In this document: positions 51,252-59,357 of the stretch, in pieces
Layout: each line of letters starts with the position of its first letter
Numbering within the stretch: position 1 is the stretch's first letter
NCBI RefSeq assembly: GCF_007655005.1
Contig: NZ_SZVW01000007.1
Span: forward strand, 62,001-126,000
Origin: Streptomyces tibetensis
Lineage (GTDB): Bacteria > Actinomycetota > Actinomycetes > Streptomycetales > Streptomycetaceae
Reading direction: 5' to 3'
Length of the DNA stretch: 64,000 nucleotides
Notes under the pieces: model-generated
What the model was told of the DNA's origin: nothing
Databases searched by the model: none
What the model saw: the letters and a program-made list of their open reading frames with translations, nothing else
Made by a program: the position numbers and the translations under genes

Positions 51252-51554
51252 GTGTTCAATCACATGGATCGCTTTCCCACCGGCAGCCCGCTGCCGCAGG
51301 GCCACTTCACCGTCGCTCCCTGGGGCCTGCGCCGCATCGCCCCGTACCCGTGCGTCGAGAGCCCCGGCTACGTGAAGGTGGAGCTGGACCCGGTGACGCA
51401 GACCGCCCGGTACTTCGACGCCTCCGGGGCGCCCACCATGGCCCCGGGGCACGGCACGTCTTCCGGGACCAATCCGTCGACCGGTACCACGGGGCAGGGC
51501 GACCGCAACAGCGACTCCCCGGACAGCGACACGGGCAACGACACCGACCAGTGA
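51252..51554 (+). CDS. tgmA: ATP-grasp-modified RiPP precursor (GRASP_targ/TgmA type)
   Basis: A 100-aa precursor. The conserved leader includes FTVAPWGLRRIAPYP (residues 19-33) and YVKVELDPVTQTARYFDASG (40-59), the recognition pattern of ATP-grasp-targeted RiPPs. The C-terminal 40 residues form a probable core: Thr/Ser/Gly-rich first (GTSSGTNPSTGTTGQGD), Asp-rich after (SDSPDSDTGNDTDQ), suited to ester cross-links between Thr/Ser hydroxyls and Asp carboxylates. AAAGGAAG lies 7 nt before the GTG. Its stop overlaps the ATP-grasp start (GTGA). Confidence 0.88.
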   Translation: MFNHMDRFPTGSPLPQGHFTVAPWGLRRIAPYPCVESPGYVKVELDPVTQTARYFDASGAPTMAPGHGTSSGTNPSTGTTGQGDRNSDSPDSDTGNDTDQ

Positions 51555-52522
51555 CTTCGGTGACGAACGACGATCGTCCGGTCCTGGTCGTCACGAATCT
51601 CGACGACCCGACCGCGGACTTCGTGATCGCCGAGCTGCACGACCGGGGTGTCCCGGTCGTGCGGTTCGACTCCGGTGACTTCCCGGCCACCCTGTCGTGC
51701 TCGGCCGCCATCGGCGACGCCGACAGGTGGCGGGGAAGCGTGCAGACCCCGAGCCGACGTGCCGAGCTGGGCTCGGTGCGGTCCATGTACTACCGGCGGC
51801 CGTCCGGGTTCGCCTTCCCGCACCTCGACAAGCAGGACGAGCGGTTCGCCATCGCCCAGGCGCGATACGGGCTGGGCGGCATCCTGACCTCCTTGCCCGG
51901 CTGCCTGTACGTCAACCACCCCAACCGGATCGGCGACGCCGAGTACAAACCGGCCGGGCTCGCCGCGGCAGCGGCGGCCGGCTTCGTGTTGCCGCTCACT
52001 CTGATTACCAACGTTCCCCACGATGCACGGGCGTTCATCAAGGAGCACGGCCCGGCCATCTTCAAACCGATCTCGGTTCCGCTCTACCTGGTCGAAGGCA
52101 AGGCCCAGACTGTGCCCGTCACCGAGGTGACCACTGACGAGATCGACGACGCCGTGGCCGGCACCATGCACCTCTTCCAGAAACGAGTGGAGAAGGTCGC
52201 GGACGTCCGGGTCACGGTGATCGGCGAACAGATCTTCTCGGTACGGATCGACTCGGGCCTCCTCGACTGGCGCACCGACTACGGCACCCACACCTACACG
52301 CCCGTCACCGCACCACCTGAGGCGGAGCGAGCGATGCGTGCGTACCTGAGGCACTTCGGACTCGTCTTCGGGGCGTTCGACTTCGCCCTGACCGACTCCG
52401 GGGAATGGATCTTCATCGAGTGCAACCCCTCGGGACAGTGGGCATGGATGGAACCGTCGACGGGGCTGCCCATGACCGCCGCACTCGCAGATCTCCTGGA
52501 AGGAGGGCTCCGTGGCCAGTGA
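51551..52522 (+). CDS. tgmB: ATP-grasp RiPP maturase (TgmB type)
   Basis: A 323-aa RimK/graspetide-ligase-like enzyme: N-terminal VLVVTNLDDPTADFVIAELH, central ATP-grasp with GPAIFKPISVPLYLV (phosphate-binding Lys) and C-terminal FALTDSGEWIFIECNPSGQW (metal-binding E-x-N). It activates side-chain carboxylates with ATP to form esters or amides in the precursor. The last stretch QWAWMEPSTGLPMTAALADL is typical of this subfamily. Confidence 0.92.
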   Translation: MTSVTNDDRPVLVVTNLDDPTADFVIAELHDRGVPVVRFDSGDFPATLSCSAAIGDADRWRGSVQTPSRRAELGSVRSMYYRRPSGFAFPHLDKQDERFAIAQARYGLGGILTSLPGCLYVNHPNRIGDAEYKPAGLAAAAAAGFVLPLTLITNVPHDARAFIKEHGPAIFKPISVPLYLVEGKAQTVPVTEVTTDEIDDAVAGTMHLFQKRVEKVADVRVTVIGEQIFSVRIDSGLLDWRTDYGTHTYTPVTAPPEAERAMRAYLRHFGLVFGAFDFALTDSGEWIFIECNPSGQWAWMEPSTGLPMTAALADLLEGGLRGQ

Positions 52523-53699
52523 GTCCGATGTCGAGACAGCTGCGGCCGACCTCCGGCGGCAGCTGGCAGCCCGACTGGAGAAGGACGGCTGGCTGCGGTC
52601 GCCGGAATGGCGGGCCGCCGTCGAGGCGGTGTCCCGCCATGTGTTCATTCCGCGGTTCTACCGGGAGAGCGTCGGCCCCGGCGTCACCACTTGGGAGCCG
52701 GTCACACCGGAGACCGTCGGGCAGGAGGAGTGGTTGCGGCTCGTCTACAGCGACGAGACCTGGATGACCCAGTTCGACGGCCGGGACATCGACTGGGCTG
52801 ATCCGAAGCCGGTCAGCAACGCGGCTCCCACCTCGTCGTCGACGCTGCCGAGCCTCGTGGTGCGGATGCTCGAAGACCTGGACGTGCACGAGGGCATGAA
52901 CGTGCTGGAGATCGGGACGGGGACCGGCTACTCGACGGCACTGATGTGCCACCGGCTCGGCGTCGAGAGTGTGACCTCGATCGAGACAGACGAGGGAGTG
53001 GCGCGGCGAGCCCGTCAGGCTCTCACCAGGGCCGGCTATATCCCCCGACTGCTGGTGGGGGACGGCCGCGCCGGCCACCTCGACGGAGCCCCCTACGAAC
53101 GGCTGATCGCCACGTGCGGCTTCCGCAACGTTCCTCCCGCCTGGCTGGAACAGGTGCGACCGGGCGGCGTCATCCTCACCACCCTGCGCGGCTGGATGCG
53201 CTCCCTCGGCCTGGTCAAACTCATTGTCACCGGGGACAGCGCGAGCGGCTGGTTCAGCGACGACGACCCGAGCTTCATGATCGCCCGCCAGCAGGACGCG
53301 CCGGAGAGCCTCGGCATGGTCCCAGGGCCCGGCGATGGAACGACGCGGAAAGCCACCCACGGGCCAGAGGTCCTCACCAGCTCAGGGCCGGCCTTCATGG
53401 CACAGCTCGCGGCCCCGGACGCCCGCTTCTTCGCGATGCCGGTCGATGGCGGACCGGTCTGCACGTTCCTGCTGGACAGCGTCACCGATTCCTTCGCAGT
53501 GCTCGCTCCCACCGACAGCGGCTGGGAGGTCCGCCAGGGCGGCCCGCGCCGCCTCTGGGACGCGGTCGAGTCGGCGGTGACAACCTGGGAGGAGTACGGA
53601 TCACCGAACGCCGCGGCGTTCGGCGTGACGGTCTCCCACGGCCAACAGGTGGTATGGCTCGGGAACCCGAACGGCCCGCAGTGGCCGCTACCCACCTGA
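52512..53699 (+). CDS. PIMT-like methyltransferase of the ATP-grasp RiPP system (TgmC type)
   Basis: A 395-aa protein. The middle is a protein-isoaspartate methyltransferase-like domain: MNVLEIGTGTGYSTALMCHR is SAM motif I, VTSIETDEGVARRARQAL binds the ribose, RLLVGDGRAGHLDGAPYERL and PPAWLEQVRPGGVILTTL follow PIMT. In related graspetide clusters such enzymes methylate an Asp, which then closes to an aspartimide. A C-terminal domain of about 150 residues (FFAMPVDGGPVCTFLLDSVT) is specific to this family. The start overlaps tgmB by 11 bp. Confidence 0.92.
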   Translation: MASESDVETAAADLRRQLAARLEKDGWLRSPEWRAAVEAVSRHVFIPRFYRESVGPGVTTWEPVTPETVGQEEWLRLVYSDETWMTQFDGRDIDWADPKPVSNAAPTSSSTLPSLVVRMLEDLDVHEGMNVLEIGTGTGYSTALMCHRLGVESVTSIETDEGVARRARQALTRAGYIPRLLVGDGRAGHLDGAPYERLIATCGFRNVPPAWLEQVRPGGVILTTLRGWMRSLGLVKLIVTGDSASGWFSDDDPSFMIARQQDAPESLGMVPGPGDGTTRKATHGPEVLTSSGPAFMAQLAAPDARFFAMPVDGGPVCTFLLDSVTDSFAVLAPTDSGWEVRQGGPRRLWDAVESAVTTWEEYGSPNAAAFGVTVSHGQQVVWLGNPNGPQWPLPT

Positions 53700-53727
53700 G
53701 ACAGCCACCACCGACGCGAGGAACGCC

Positions 53728-54030
53728 ATGATGGACGACGAACCGCTGAAGGACTGGGCGGAACGCCGTGACGCGAAGATCGGCCGTCTGCGCGCCGTGC
53801 CTGCTGTCTCCGGCGATGGCCCCAGGGCATCGCATCTGCATCCGGACGCACCACGCGCCATCGAGCGATGGAACGGACATGTGTGGGAGCCGCACGGCTT
53901 CGCCGCCAACCTGGCCGAGGCAAAGGCGATCCTCTACCCGGATTCCCGCCGGCTTCCGCCTTCAGGGCCGGCGCCGAAGCCGCTCGGCTCCGGCACCGGC
54001 AAGCACCGCAAACCCCAGCCGCCCATGTAG
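53728..54030 (+). CDS. DUF6087 family protein
   Basis: A 100-aa basic protein: LKDWAERRDAKIGRLRAVPA, SHLHPDAPRAIERWNGHVWE, LAEAKAILYP, then a Pro/Lys-rich tail. Family members commonly follow Tgm-type genes in Streptomyces. It is 28 bp after the methyltransferase and probably in its operon. Function unknown. Confidence 0.8.
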   Translation: MMDDEPLKDWAERRDAKIGRLRAVPAVSGDGPRASHLHPDAPRAIERWNGHVWEPHGFAANLAEAKAILYPDSRRLPPSGPAPKPLGSGTGKHRKPQPPM

Positions 54031-54055
54031 GACGGCGAGGCGGGCGCGGACGGGA

Positions 54056-55726
54056 TCAGCGCCGCCGAGCCGGAGGCTGCTCCGGCGACGGAGCGGTGGG
54101 CCGCTCTGCGGCTTGGTGGGCGTTGGCTGCCTGGGCTCGTGGGCCGGGCGCGTGGCGTTCGCCAAGGCGGCGGAGGCGCCAGGTCAGCGCGCGGGCCGGG
54201 CTTCGGGCGTCGTCCAGGGTGCGCTGGCTGAGTGCCTGGTCGAGGATGGTGGACGCGTTGTGGCCCGCAGCCTCGGCCTCGGCGAGCACGGTGGCCAGGG
54301 CATCCCAGGCACGGTCGTCGAGGATGCGCTCGACGTGGTCGGGAACCGCCTGCTGTAGGTGGTGGGCGTATCGGCGCTTGGTCTGCGGGCTTGGTGCCCG
54401 GCTGGCCAGACCCATCAGGACTGGTTCCGCGATCTGCGCGTACGCCGCCTGCAGATGGACCAGGGCCTGTTCCGCTGCTGACTCCTGCTGGGCGTGCTGA
54501 CGAGTGCGGTGCCAGTGCACGGCGTAGGCGACGGCGGTGAGCGCGGCGTCGATCAGCATCGCCAGTCCGGCACCGTCGCCATGTCGTGCGGGGCCGTTCC
54601 AGATCGTCTGGATGCTGCGGCGCAGGGCGCGGGCACTGGCGTGGTCGGCGGTGATGCGGGAGCGAGTGGCCCGCTCGAACGCCACGGCGGCTCGTTCCAG
54701 CTCGGCCTGCGCTGTGGCCGGGGCCGCGAGCAACAGCAGATCGAGTGCTCCGCCGAGTGCGGCCAGCTGTCCCTGGGCCACCTCATCGTCGCCGTGGGTG
54801 AGGTGGTGGGGGACGCGTTCGGCGGCGGCGGTGGCCTGGTGCCAAGGGTTGCCCGGCCGGACGGCGACCGGCTCGGGGGTGGTAGCGGCGAGGCGTTGGC
54901 GGATCTTGGGCAGGGAGAGGTCGCCGGACAGGGTGGAGCCGGCGTACCAGATGGGCTCTTTCTGCTTGTTGACGTCGCCGGGCAGGGAGACGCTGTAACC
55001 GGTTACGTCTCCGGACGGTTCGGTCTTGGGACGGACCTTCACACCGGTCGCTTCCAGCAGGGCGAAGAAGTCGGCCTCGGTGGAGGCGGCGGCCATCGCG
55101 CGGCGGACGCGCAGGCGCAGGATCTCGCGGGATGTGGAGTCCTGGCCCAGGCGCCGGGCCTTGAAGTGCTCCTTGCTGGTGGGGCGCTTGGCAGCTGAGC
55201 CGTCGCCCGGCTTCAACCTCCGTAGTCCGTAGTCGAATTCGATCTGGCGGGCTTCGCGTTGGATGGCCCGGATGTCGTGGTCCCGTTTGGCGCGGCGGCC
55301 GTCCTGCCGGACGAGGGTGGCGGCGATGTGGATGTGGTCGTCGGCATGTCGTACGGCCACCCAGCGGCAGGCTTCCGTGTCTCCGGCGGGGGCAATGCCG
55401 GCGGCGGCCACGATCCTGCGGGCGATTTCGGCCCACTGGGCGTCGGACAGGATCGGGTCCTCCGGGGCGGCGCGGACCGGGCAGTGCCAGACCGTGGCCT
55501 GGGGAGCCCGGCGGCCGAGCATGTTCACCGGCTGGTCGAGCTGCGTGAAGAGCTGCTTTTCCACTTCCTTCGGGTCGCGGTGGGGGCTGCGACCGGGGTC
55601 GGGGGCGAAGTCATTCCAGGAGGCGACCAGGTGGGGGTCGACGTGCTCGTTGGCGGTGCCCTTGCCGAAGAGATAGGCGATCAGACGGCGGGTGCTGCCC
55701 TTGCCCGTGATGATCTTCGGTATCAC
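54056..55726 (-). CDS. Relaxase/mobilization protein (MobA/VirD2 type)
   Basis: A 556-aa relaxase. N-terminal MIPKIITGKGSTRRLIAYLF is typical of actinobacterial relaxases; the metal-binding motif III is RHADDHIHIAATLV, with conserved His residues; the catalytic Tyr candidate is Tyr18 in AYLFGKG. The C-terminal half is helical. It would nick oriT and lead DNA into a recipient. Its start overlaps the mobC-like gene (ATGA). Confidence 0.88.
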   Translation of the reverse strand: MIPKIITGKGSTRRLIAYLFGKGTANEHVDPHLVASWNDFAPDPGRSPHRDPKEVEKQLFTQLDQPVNMLGRRAPQATVWHCPVRAAPEDPILSDAQWAEIARRIVAAAGIAPAGDTEACRWVAVRHADDHIHIAATLVRQDGRRAKRDHDIRAIQREARQIEFDYGLRRLKPGDGSAAKRPTSKEHFKARRLGQDSTSREILRLRVRRAMAAASTEADFFALLEATGVKVRPKTEPSGDVTGYSVSLPGDVNKQKEPIWYAGSTLSGDLSLPKIRQRLAATTPEPVAVRPGNPWHQATAAAERVPHHLTHGDDEVAQGQLAALGGALDLLLLAAPATAQAELERAAVAFERATRSRITADHASARALRRSIQTIWNGPARHGDGAGLAMLIDAALTAVAYAVHWHRTRQHAQQESAAEQALVHLQAAYAQIAEPVLMGLASRAPSPQTKRRYAHHLQQAVPDHVERILDDRAWDALATVLAEAEAAGHNASTILDQALSQRTLDDARSPARALTWRLRRLGERHAPGPRAQAANAHQAAERPTAPSPEQPPARRR

Positions 55727-56343
55727 CGGCCTTGCCTCCCCTCGGTGACTTGGGCGATGGCGGTGTCCAGCTCGGTGATCGACGCCTCGATGCGGTCCAG
55801 GAGTCGCTGGACGCTGTCGGGCTGAGGCCAGGCGCCGTCCTTGTTGAGGTGCCAGGTCAGCTGGTTGAGGTTGTTGCCGACGCCGGCGAGCTGCCGGTTG
55901 GCGGCCATCAACACCTGCACCATGGCGCGGTAGTCGGCGATCGCTGCCGTGGGGTCCTCGGCGCGGGCGGCGGCGAGCGATGACTCGGCGACGTAGCCGC
56001 CTGGCTGCATACGGCTGAGTGCGGCGGCTCGTGCAAGTTCGGCGAACTCGCTTTCGCCGTAGCGCGGATGGACGCGATGCTCACGAACGCGTGGCTGACG
56101 CAGGCGACGACGGCGTTTGGTGGGCGTCTGCGCGGTGTTCGGCGACGGTCTGATGGCTCCCGAATCGGTCGGCTCCCCTGGGCCGGCCGACTCTGGTGCC
56201 CTTTCGGCGCCAGTTGCCTCCGCCACCTCAGGGGCGGAGGCCGGGTAAGGACTCCTTACCCGACAACTTGCTGCGCTGTCTGGGGCTGAGGTGGTGTGCG
56301 TCTGCTGTTGAGCTGTGGGGAGTTCGTGGTGCTGTTCGTCCAT
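55723..56343 (-). CDS. MobC-like relaxosome protein
   Basis: A 206-aa protein: disordered N-terminal 95 residues, then REHRVHPRYGESEFAELARA (ribbon-helix-helix-like) and VLMAANRQLAGVGNNLNQLT, the hallmark of MobC/BexR-type mobilization accessory proteins. The ATG at 56343 has GGAG upstream. The oriT should be nearby, probably in the 188 bp between it and the ATPase gene. Confidence 0.85.
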   Translation of the reverse strand: MDEQHHELPTAQQQTHTTSAPDSAASCRVRSPYPASAPEVAEATGAERAPESAGPGEPTDSGAIRPSPNTAQTPTKRRRRLRQPRVREHRVHPRYGESEFAELARAAALSRMQPGGYVAESSLAAARAEDPTAAIADYRAMVQVLMAANRQLAGVGNNLNQLTWHLNKDGAWPQPDSVQRLLDRIEASITELDTAIAQVTEGRQGR

Positions 56344-56531
56344 GGGGGTGCTCCGGTGGTGAGGGGGCGGGGGCTGTGTCACGTGCGTCGCATGCGTCCC
56401 ATGCCTGGTCAGGACAGGTACGGACACTCGGGCAGGTACGGAGAAGTCCGTCCCGGTGATGACATCCGTCCCCGCGCTGACCTGCGCGGGGACGGATGCG
56501 ACGCAGTGATACGGACCCAGGGGGAGGTGGG

Positions 56532-58229
56532 TCAGCGGGCGCGTTTGGGGCCGGCGGGGCCGCCGGGCGGGCCGATGGGCGGCTGGCCCGCCGGGGCGGC
56601 GGGCGGCTTGCCCTGGGCCTGGCGCGCGGGTGTGGCGTCGTGCGCGGGGGCGGGCGCCGTCTCGGTGAGGTCGGGGCAGTGTCGGGCCCAGCTGTCGAGG
56701 AACCGGTTGCGGGCGTACCCCTTGGCCTGCCTGCCCTTGTCGAACCGGTAGTTGGCCGGGCGGATGTCGAAGTCCCGGAGCATTCTGCCCAGGTGGTAGG
56801 CGTTGAGCCCGTTGGTGCCGTGCTCTGCCCAGGGGGCGTCGGGGTCCTGGAGCAGGGCGGTGACCAGATCCAGGGAGGAGAGGGCTTCGGGGTTGCCATG
56901 CGCTTCGAAGACGCGGTGGATGTCGCGCAGCAGCCGCGTCTTCAGGTTGGTCTGCTCGTCTTGGACGGCCTCGAAGCGGGTCATCGCGACACAGGCCGCG
57001 CGTGCACTGGCGGGCCAGTGGCCGCCGGCCAGGTCGGCGATGATGACCAGCGGTTCCCAGGTGTCCGCCGCCCGGTCCTCCACCGGCATGGTCGGCGCCA
57101 TGCGGCCGGCCGTGCCGCGCAGCGGGCCCAGCCAGGCGGCCAGCTTGTCCCGCAGCGCGTTCAGCTCTGGTGTGGCGTAGCGCGAGCGGAACGGGGTCAC
57201 CTTCTCGCCCGGCTTGCGCTTTTGCATGCGGAGCACGACCGCCCGGTCCGTGATCGTGTCGGGCAGGTCGCCGATCGAGGCCAGTGCGGCCATGGCGAAG
57301 GTCGGATACGGGGTCGGCTTGTGCTCCGGGCCGGAGATGCGCCAGGCGGGCCGGTTGCGCTGGTGTCCGGCGTTCAGCAGGCCGCGCAGTTCCTCGTTGT
57401 CGCCGGCCTTGCTGAAGATGGTGTCGGCCTCGTCCACCAGGATCGTGCGCGGGTTCTTGCCGATGACGCGGAAGAGCACCGCCGTGGACATGTTCACCGT
57501 CATGATCGGCTGGTGGACGGTCTCGTGGAGCACGTCCAGAACCCGGGACTTGCCGCAGCCCTTCGTCGGGCCTACGACCGCCAGACGCGGCGCATGCTGC
57601 AACGCGGTCTGGATGTGCGTGGCCGCCACCCACAGGGTGACCGCTGTCAGCGCCTCGTCACTGCGCAGCACGACGTACTTGCCGATCGCCGCCCGCAACT
57701 CATCCAGCAGTTCCGCACCCTCACCGGAACCTCGTTCCTCAGGGTCTGCCGGTCCCTGAGGAGGCCGGGAGCCGGTCCCGTGATCCGGTCCCCGTGTGTC
57801 GACGGGACCGGTCCCCTCCTGCTGGGCGGTTCCCGCCACGAGGTTGTCAGACCCTGGCGACTGGCGGGGACCGTGATCACGGTCCCCATTGCGGTCCCCT
57901 GGTGCAACTGCAGCCTCTTGGGGACCGGTCCCCGATTTCCCGCCGCTGACCTGCGGGTTTGCACTGGATGCCGATACGGGGACCGGGACGTGCGGGGACC
58001 GAGCAGCGGGCATTTCGCGGGGACGGTCCCCAACAGCGGCATCAGTAGACGGCTGGGGACGGTCCCCGTGTGCTTCAACATCCGCCGAGTGCTCGACGGT
58101 CCCCGACGCCGGGGACCGTGTGTCCGCCGGATCCCTGCGGCGCCAGGGGACGCCCTCGCCGGGGACCGCGGGAGTGGGCCAGCCGGTCGGGGAGGTGTTC
58201 GTGGTGCTGGGGGACGTAGAGTCCTCCAT
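56532..58229 (-). CDS. DUF3631 P-loop ATPase, probable element replication protein
   Basis: A 565-aa protein. Residues 1-165 are disordered and carry many GDR/GTGP repeats reflecting DNA repeats; residues 175-510 form a P-loop ATPase: Walker A GPTKGCGKSR, Walker B TILVDEADTIF, sensor-like DLPDTITDRAVVLRMQKR, with a C-terminal DUF3631. Such proteins occur in actinomycete plasmids and integrated elements beside mobilization genes and are likely replication initiators or helicase-like. The ATG at 58229 starts the disordered region. The Gly/Pro-rich tail is unusual. Confidence 0.82.
   Translation of the reverse strand: MEDSTSPSTTNTSPTGWPTPAVPGEGVPWRRRDPADTRSPASGTVEHSADVEAHGDRPQPSTDAAVGDRPREMPAARSPHVPVPVSASSANPQVSGGKSGTGPQEAAVAPGDRNGDRDHGPRQSPGSDNLVAGTAQQEGTGPVDTRGPDHGTGSRPPQGPADPEERGSGEGAELLDELRAAIGKYVVLRSDEALTAVTLWVAATHIQTALQHAPRLAVVGPTKGCGKSRVLDVLHETVHQPIMTVNMSTAVLFRVIGKNPRTILVDEADTIFSKAGDNEELRGLLNAGHQRNRPAWRISGPEHKPTPYPTFAMAALASIGDLPDTITDRAVVLRMQKRKPGEKVTPFRSRYATPELNALRDKLAAWLGPLRGTAGRMAPTMPVEDRAADTWEPLVIIADLAGGHWPASARAACVAMTRFEAVQDEQTNLKTRLLRDIHRVFEAHGNPEALSSLDLVTALLQDPDAPWAEHGTNGLNAYHLGRMLRDFDIRPANYRFDKGRQAKGYARNRFLDSWARHCPDLTETAPAPAHDATPARQAQGKPPAAPAGQPPIGPPGGPAGPKRAR
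57750..58170. repeat. Iteron-like array of GGGGACCG/CGGTCCCC motifs
   Basis: At least 12 copies of GGGGAC(C)G or its complement occur in 420 bp, inside the 5' part of the DUF3631 gene. Several are joined as palindromes: 57804-57816, 57866-57887 (22-bp perfect), 57920-57933 (GGGGACCGGTCCCC), 58019-58031 and 58055-58067 (GGGGACGGTCCCC). The pattern resembles the binding array of a plasmid initiator. Confidence 0.75.
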
Positions 58230-58376
58230 AGGCGTTCCTCTCCGGTGAGAGGCAGGACGGGCAAGGTCCTGCCCCTCACCAGCTCATTCGTTCAGGGATG
58301 GGCGATCAGTTGGAAGTCTTCGGCCCTCGGCGTTGGCGCGCCGGGGGCCGCTTCGTTGTCCGCGCCAGACGCGGGG

Positions 58377-58610
58377 TCAGGCCGTGAGGTCGTACGACGT
58401 CTGGGCATCCAGCCACGCGTCCACCTCCCGCCAGCGGTAGCGCAGGTGCCGGCCGACCTTGTGGACGCTGGGGCCGATGCCCCGGTACTTCCACTGGTAG
58501 AGGGTCTTGACCGGTACCCCGAGGTACGCGGCCACGTCGGCGGGAGTGGCGAGCTGGTCACGCTCGGCGCCGGCAAGGCGCGGGGAGTGGTTCGGCAATG
58601 AGGTCTCCAT
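58377..58610 (-). CDS. Excisionase-like/MerR-type HTH protein (AlpA family)
   Basis: A 77-aa winged-helix protein: LATPADVAAYLGVPVKTLYQ WKYRG and HKVGRHLRYRWREVDAWLDA are the excisionase/HTH_17 pattern. It would bend att DNA and steer the integrase toward excision. The ATG at 58610 is used; a GTG at 58655 is in frame. Divergent from the XRE-integrase pair. Confidence 0.87.
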   Translation of the reverse strand: METSLPNHSPRLAGAERDQLATPADVAAYLGVPVKTLYQWKYRGIGPSVHKVGRHLRYRWREVDAWLDAQTSYDLTA

Positions 58611-58655
58611 ACCGGAATCAGGGTTTTTGATGGCAGGCGTGGGCGACACAGCCAC

Positions 58656-59075
58656 ACCACCTGGGAAGCGTCCAGAGTGAATTCTGAAACTCCCGGTTAC
58701 TTCCCTCGGCGTCGCCGGGGAAGACCAAAACTGTAAGGGCGGATCGCCGGTTGCCGAAATCGCTCCCGCGGAAGCCGAAATTTTCTGCGGCGAAGCAACC
58801 GGCCGAGGTGCCGGAATCCGGTACCCCAGCAGCTCAGGTGCGGCGTGCAGCAGTCAGGAGTGACGCCGCCAGCCCGCCGGACACTGCATTCGATAGGCGC
58901 TCAAATCGCCCAATTCTTTGACGCGGGGGGAAGGTAGCACAACCTCCCCGCTGAAACGGCTCGTGATGTACCGGAATTCGACGAGACGAACACCACTTCG
59001 CCCCCGAACGACTTTTGGAGAGTTTAAGAACTAACTCTTGCCATAACGGTCGGCTGCAAGTTACAGCTATCTGTC
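58656..59075. promoter_or_regulatory. Control region between excisionase and XRE-integrase genes
   Basis: The motif CCGGAAT recurs: TACCGGAATC at 58610-58619 (overlapping the excisionase start), GGTGCCGGAATCCGGTACC (58807-58825, a near-palindrome) and GTACCGGAATTCG (58968-58980). GCCGAAAT occurs twice, at 58753 and 58774. The XRE gene has TTGCCA-N18-TACAGC upstream and no clear ribosome binding site. A repressor switch between excision and integration is plausible. Confidence 0.5.
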
Positions 59076-59357
59076 ATGCCCAACCGACCTGTCGAAATAG
59101 GCCCCGCCGGCCTTCACACCGCCCGCGCCATCGAGCACCTACGCCTCGTGCGCGGGCTGACCCAGCACCAGCTCGGCGCCCGCTGCACCGCACTGGGCCG
59201 CCCGATGGCCAACACCGCCCTCAGCCGCACCAAACGCGCCCGCCGCCGCTGCGACATCGACGACCTCGTCGCCATCGCCACCGCGCTCGGCGTTCCTCCC
59301 GCGACCCTGCTCCTGCCACTCCCGTCAGGGCCCAGTGATGACCGGAGGGGGTGCTAG
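59076..59357 (+). CDS. XRE-family HTH regulator next to the integrase
   Basis: A 93-aa protein: ARAIEHLRLVRGLTQHQLGA (HTH), ALGRPMANTALSRTKRARRR, DIDDLVAIATALGVPPATLL, ending PSGPSDDRRGC. Its TAG stop directly abuts the TTG start of the integrase, so the two are coupled. Likely repressor of the excisionase and replication genes. Confidence 0.85.
   Translation: MPNRPVEIGPAGLHTARAIEHLRLVRGLTQHQLGARCTALGRPMANTALSRTKRARRRCDIDDLVAIATALGVPPATLLLPLPSGPSDDRRGC

Noticed and set aside
57750..58170. CRISPR array
   Set aside because: Repeats are short, palindromic, in both orientations and irregularly spaced within a coding region; no cas genes are present.
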